From Cryptomeria japonica (lineage: Eukaryota; Streptophyta; Pinopsida; Cupressales; Cupressaceae): a DNA stretch of 64,000 bases. The notes under the pieces were generated by a model, which was not told where the DNA came from, did not search any database, and worked only from the letters and a program-made list of their open reading frames with translations. Of this stretch, positions 59,663 through 64,000 are shown piece by piece (position 1 is the stretch's first letter; every line of letters begins with the position of its first letter). The stretch spans positions 212,200,997 to 212,264,996 of the forward strand of contig NC_081406.1 of the NCBI RefSeq assembly GCF_030272615.1. Reading direction: 5' to 3'. Both the position numbers and the translations under genes were made by a program.

Positions 59663-62468
59663 CTAGAGTGGGACATATGCCTTGCATATCCTTTCCATTT
59701 CTTGCTCGGTTTCAACTTGACTCTTAGAAATGTCAAAATAAAAGAAAGAAACATTGGAGGTAAAGGCAAGATACTTTCCTCCAGATTCAATAGCTTTTCT
59801 CAATAGAATTCCATTATGAGATAGATCCATTTTGCCACTTTCAATGTTCTTTGCCAATTTATCTCCATATTTTTTCTTGTGGCTCTTCTCAATAGACAAT
59901 TGAGCAGCATCTTCAAGTGAGTTGATTTGATCAAATGCATCTGCAACTAACTGACCAAGTTTGCTAATGGGTGTAGGAAGATGTGCAATAGCTATTTCCG
60001 GTAGTAAACCAGACAAAATTTCTACTGCATTCTAGATTGTCTCTTCTTCAATCCTTTGCTCTTTCAGTCTCTTCTTATGCACTCTAGATTGCATAACATT
60101 AGCAATCTTCAACATTTTTGATGCACTCAAAGTGTTCATATCAATGGGTCCTGAAATACTTAAAGAATCATCATCATCATCTTCTAAGTAGTTTCTGCTT
60201 TGCCGGTTCAGGAGGTACACTTTGAATGATAGCTCTCTCTGTATTTTGCTCTGTTGTCTTTTCAGGTAACTAAGTGACAACTTTCTCAATAGACTCCTTT
60301 TGAGTATTTTCAATGACCGATGGAGATTGGGGTTTCTCCAGTCGTTCTGTTGCCAGTTCATTGTCCACTTTTAGTTGAATAGCCGGTTGATCAACTAATG
60401 TAACCTGTACTTCAGTAATTGTAGGAGGCTCCATATCTGGTGTAGTGTTGTCTCCAGATAGGTCCACTATGTTTTTATCATCTTCATCAACAAGAATAAT
60501 GGAGTCATCCTTCTTCTTGATTGGATAAACTATGTCAGGTTGAACAATCTCCTCTTCATCCATTTCCGGTAGAGGAACATCATCTGTAGTATTATCCTTA
60601 TTTCTAGAGTGGACGAGTTCTTTCCTCTGTTTGATTACACAGGCTATCTGATGTGTCTCAGACTCAATAACTGCCCTTTTTGCATTAAGAAGCTTCAATA
60701 TTCTCATTTTAAAATCAAAATGTACTTTGTATTGCTCAACTAAAGCACTAATTCCATCCGAGGATAAATTGGGAAAATATTGCACAAATATTTCATCAAT
60801 AATTTTCTTTTCCAGTTGAATAGCTTCCTCCCATTTATCTAAAAGAGTATTATACAAAGAGATTGAAATATCCTTTGCCAAGTCATGCGGAAATCTATTG
60901 TAATGACCCAAATAAGTGATTACCTATTGAATAACTTGCTTCTTCTCATCTTCAGTGAAAGAATCAAAATATTCTTTGACATTGTCAAACCTATTCCTTC
61001 CTAGTGTCTTCATTGTTCTCCCAAAAATTGTGTCAGGTTGTAGGTAGCTATATCAATAGGTTTAGTTGCCTTTGGTACTACCTTTACCTTCTTGGATGTT
61101 TTTCCTGTTTCTTTTTCCTTCTTTGGTTCTTCTTCAGAATCTGTTCCCTCAGACTCTAGTTGCAAAATCAATTTTTGATTTCTCTTCTTTGGTGCACTCT
61201 CCTTCTTTACATATACTTTAGGTGTCGGTTCCTTTTTGGTTAGGATACTCCAATTCACCCTTGTGGTCTTTATCATAAGAGACGTTTCATCAGACTTCTT
61301 TTTCTTTCCTTTCACATTAGCTACAGGTAGTGTACCGGTTTTTGTTGGTACAACTTGGACTGCCACAATGCCCAATTTTGCCTATCATTTATCTTTAGGC
61401 GATGCTAATAGGGTATTAGCATAGCCAACCAGTAAATCATGATTAACCTCATAGCTCATATCTTCCATCTCTTCCTTTCTGGGCTCAATTCCTTGCATCA
61501 AGAAAAAGTCAGTGGTAACAGTGAAGACTATGTCTTTTGAAAAGTGTTTTACCACATCTTCAGGTAATCTCATTCTCATGCTCATCTTTTTCTAAAATTC
61601 GTTAAAGTACTTATTCAATAGTTGAAAAGATATTCTTCACAACCTTAATGTTGTTCTTGATCTATGCATTGACCGGTAGGTCTTTTGACCATTCAATGTC
61701 TCCAATTCCCCGTAGGAAGTTCTGGAAATAGAAAAATAACCCAACTAATAGCTGACCATATTTGAAATTTTGAGTGTTGTCCTTCTTAATAGATTGCAAA
61801 TTTTGAAATAATTGCCCTCTGATGGCTTCACAGAGATCATAATATGGATTATCAACAATCATTCTATGTGTTGTATGAATTGTTGCAGATGGAACACTAT
61901 TAAGTCTATTGGAGTAAAATACCCGGTAGCATATCACCATTGCTGCTAGTTTCATTGTAGGGTCGTTAATATTGTGAATAGAAAAAGCATGCCTATCAGA
62001 TGTAGAACCGATTAATTTGAAGACAGTATCCTTTAAAATTCATCTTAGCACAGGAATTTTACCGGTTGAGAAAAAACCAGTTACAAACTGAATAGCTTCC
62101 TTGGTTATTGTGTGAGTCCTTTCTAAATACATGTTCTCTTCGTGAACTCGACTCAAAATGATTTTGATGTGTTCTTCAAAATCATCAAGAAAGTAGGCGG
62201 CATTATGAAAACCTTTTTAAAAAACCCTAGCATATTTTGTTTCAATCTTTCCATTCTTATCACAGAGTGATTTCAATTGTGTATAAATGTGTAGAGTTCC
62301 TAAATCTTCTATCTTGCAGTCTATATAACTGGACAAGTCACCTTTGACCACAACTCCACTCAGGACTTGCGACAATGCATTATAAGACACAATTTGGTCT
62401 GCCTTTAGAGCTTCCTCAGGCTCAACAGTGATCATCAACCTCTCTACAAACTTAGAAGTAGATGCCAT
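59663..62468 (-). pseudogene. Downstream ORF of the Copia-like element, unknown function, broken
   Basis: Opens at 62468 with MASTSKFVERLMITVEPEEA, followed by SYNALSQVLSGVVVKGDLSS. Next come a helical part (LLVGLFFYFQNFLRGIGDIE, about 61700) and a Lys-rich part (VKGKKKKSDETSLMI ... KKESAPKKRNQKL, about 61100-61330). A C-terminal helical domain follows (EEAIQLEKKIIDEIFVQYFP, about 60800), and an acidic tail reaches about 59663. Stops and frame changes split it into at least seven pieces. I recognise no enzymatic motif. Its place between gag and the 3' LTR matches the extra, envelope-position ORF of some plant Copia elements, but no transmembrane envelope pattern is evident. Confidence 0.5.
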
Positions 62469-62918
62469 TCTAGATAAGAAAGTTTCAAAGTGATATACTC
62501 AAAGAAATACCTTGTTTCTTGCACGTTGCTCTGTTTCTCGATTGAAATGCCCAAATGCACACCAGTTCGCCTCTCTGCAACTTTCGATTCAACTTAATTT
62601 ATCTAATCATGAAACAATTCACTAATTGACAACAAGACAATCTTATTCGGCTCTACAATCGCTTTAAATTTCTTTCTCGAAAGAGTTAGGGTAAAAATGA
62701 CAAAGTAAAAATTGCTTTTATCCTTTTTACCAACTGTAATAAATGCTCACACTTTAGGGTGACAAACCCTAATTTCACCACTCAAGTGAAAAACCGGTTG
62801 ATAACATGTCAACAAAAAGTCACCAAAATTCATGATTCAAAAATTCTTTCCCGCTCATTTTACAAGGGGTCCGGAGATGTTTTACCATTAAGCTCCCCTT
62901 CACCATGTTAAAACAGGC
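62469..62918 (-). other. Spacer between gag and the downstream ORF
   Basis: About 450 bp without coding motif. Minus strand includes AACCGGTTTTTCACTTGAGT and AGGGTTTGTCACCCTAAAGT shortly upstream of the ORF, which could be a leader or promoter. No TATA box can be assigned. Confidence 0.4.
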
Positions 62919-63676
62919 TTAAGTCATCGGTGTTGGGTTCTCTTCACTAGGTGAAGGAACAATTTCTTCTCCATGCGAGTCATTACTTTTCTCCTTATGA
63001 ATCCTATCCATATCCTCTCTGGTTTCCTCAACATCAACTTTATGCTTTCCTTTCTGATCCTTGAAAGAGTTGATCGATTTTATATTTCTTGATCTACCAA
63101 ATTTTGCTAAGTGCCCCAGTTTGTTGCAATGGTAACAGACCATACCAGATGATCTTGAAGGACCTGCATTTCCTCTTCCTGTTCTTCTTCTGCAGTTCAT
63201 AGCCACATGACCAAAGTTATTACAGAAGGTGCAAACAAAATTTGTTACCTTTTCCATCTCGAATGGACTAAACCGGTTGCCATAAGATATTTTCCAGTTT
63301 AGGTTTACCTCGTTATCAAATTTCCTTATCCGGTCACCATTTGGTCTTGGATTCATGTGTGGTACATGATTGCTTTCTCCATATATGCATGCAACATGTA
63401 TATGCCCATACATTCCACATGTGAAGCAATGACCTTCAAACTTTCTTGACACATACCTAGCATTAGTATTGTAATTTGCATTTCTATTAGGTTTGTCTCT
63501 ACAAACATTTGCAGTATGACCAAGCTTATGGCAAACAAATAAGACAGGTTTAAAAACCTTCTTACTGGTAGTCTTATTGATTTTAGGAGTTTGTTCTTTG
63601 GATAGTTGCTCTTTGTACCGAAGGATTCACCCTTTTCAGTTGTATGAAATCCAAGTCCAGAGATATCACCCTTCAT
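62919..63676 (-). pseudogene. Gag zinc-knuckle region of the Copia-like element
   Basis: Four knuckle-like repeats: LFVCHKLGHTANVC (first Cys lost), CFTCGMYGHIHVAC, CTFCNNFGHVAMNC, and CYHCNKLGHLAKF (last Cys replaced by Phe). Two are intact CCHC. The piece 63452-62919 is open for 177 codons and ends KSNDSHGEEIVPSPSEENPT before the stop. Multiple knuckles bind element RNA in Copia gag proteins. A frameshift near 63400 separates the first knuckle. Confidence 0.75.
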
Positions 63677-63685
63677 TCTCTGTGA

Positions 63686-64000
63686 TTAAATTTGTTCTTC
63701 CAGCATGATACAACTTTTGACGAACTTCTCCAATTTCTCATTAGCTTCAGTAAGATTTTTGACGAGATCTTCATTATGCTTAGATAGGTTCTCTTTAAGA
63801 GACGATTCCAACTCAAGATCTAGCTTTAGGTTCTCCTTTTCTTCTGTTTCAACAATCAACTTCTCATGCATAGTGTCTTTTTCCCATTTGATCTTTATAA
63901 TCTCTTGATCTCTTTCCTTGATAAGATCTTCAGCAGCTCTTCTGGCTTCTAGTTCCTGACTCATGCGGATAGTGAGACCTTCTAGCTCTCTCCTTAGATT
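63686..64000 (-). pseudogene. Gag coiled-coil region, truncated by the window edge
   Basis: From 63964: EARRAAEDLIKERDQEIIKI, then KENLKLDLELESSLKENLSK and NLTEANEKLEKFVKSCIMLE, a long Glu/Lys/Leu heptad coiled coil. This precedes the zinc knuckles, as in SIRE-like Copia gag. The frame likely continues beyond 64000. Confidence 0.65.

Larger units (their letters stand above)
57967..64000 (-). mobile_element. Copia-like LTR element, gag plus unknown ORF, pol not seen; runs off the window
   Basis: Minus-strand order: coiled-coil and zinc-knuckle gag (64000 to about 62919), a non-coding spacer, an ORF opening MASTSKFVERL (62468 to about 59663), polypurine tract (about 59072-59058), LTR (59057-57967). 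Polypurine tract AAAGGGGGAGAC and LTR start TGTTGGC are Copia-type. RT, integrase and RNase H are absent between gag and the downstream ORF. The layout is like a SIRE-type Copia, which carries an extra ORF after pol, from which pol has been lost, or a non-autonomous family. The 5' LTR is outside the window. Confidence 0.6.

Overview
The window looks like intergenic DNA from a large, repeat-rich seed-plant nuclear genome, most likely a gymnosperm such as a conifer (inference). It is AT-rich, has one convincing host gene in 64 kb, and is otherwise built from old, decayed retroelements nested in one another. No rRNA, tRNA or CRISPR array was seen. The host gene (14358-16241, +) is an intronless GRAS-domain transcription factor closest in motif pattern to the NSP2 subfamily.

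Layout. 1-4.5 kb: AT-rich DNA with two diverged solo LTRs of one family (662-1825 and 3354-4514), each with its own 5-bp target duplication. 4.5-14 kb: inverted repeats, then a degenerate ~53-bp minisatellite split by a minus-strand chromovirus-type Gypsy element (6595-12012, target duplication GGTTC) and a LINE relic (about 12760-13375). 14-16.3 kb: the GRAS gene. 17-33.4 kb: two copies of one low-copy repeat, the left one split by a decayed Copia element (19270-26862) that carries a 1.64-kb internal tandem duplication. 33.7-41.6 kb: a second, nearly full-length minus-strand chromovirus Gypsy (33741-41601). 41.6-45.2 kb: LTR-like and possible CACTA-end sequence, then a long TA/CATA microsatellite. 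45180-55146: a LINE-1 bounded by a 22-bp target duplication, with ORF1, ORF2 (endonuclease, reverse transcriptase, zinc knuckle, RNase H) and an unusual ~3.8-kb region after ORF2. That region holds an intact 212-codon third ORF and a ~450-bp near-perfect hairpin. 55-58 kb: microsatellites and an LTR start. 57967-64000: a minus-strand Copia-like element with its 3' LTR, an ORF of unknown function and a zinc-knuckle gag, but no visible pol; it runs off the window.

The retroelement genes are all broken. Where the ancestral residue can be judged from conserved motifs, many in-frame stops are CAG-to-TAG changes, as expected from deamination of CHG-methylated cytosine in silenced plant transposons. 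The strongest leads for something undescribed are the third ORF and long hairpin inside the LINE-1, and the Copia-like element that pairs gag with an unknown downstream ORF.
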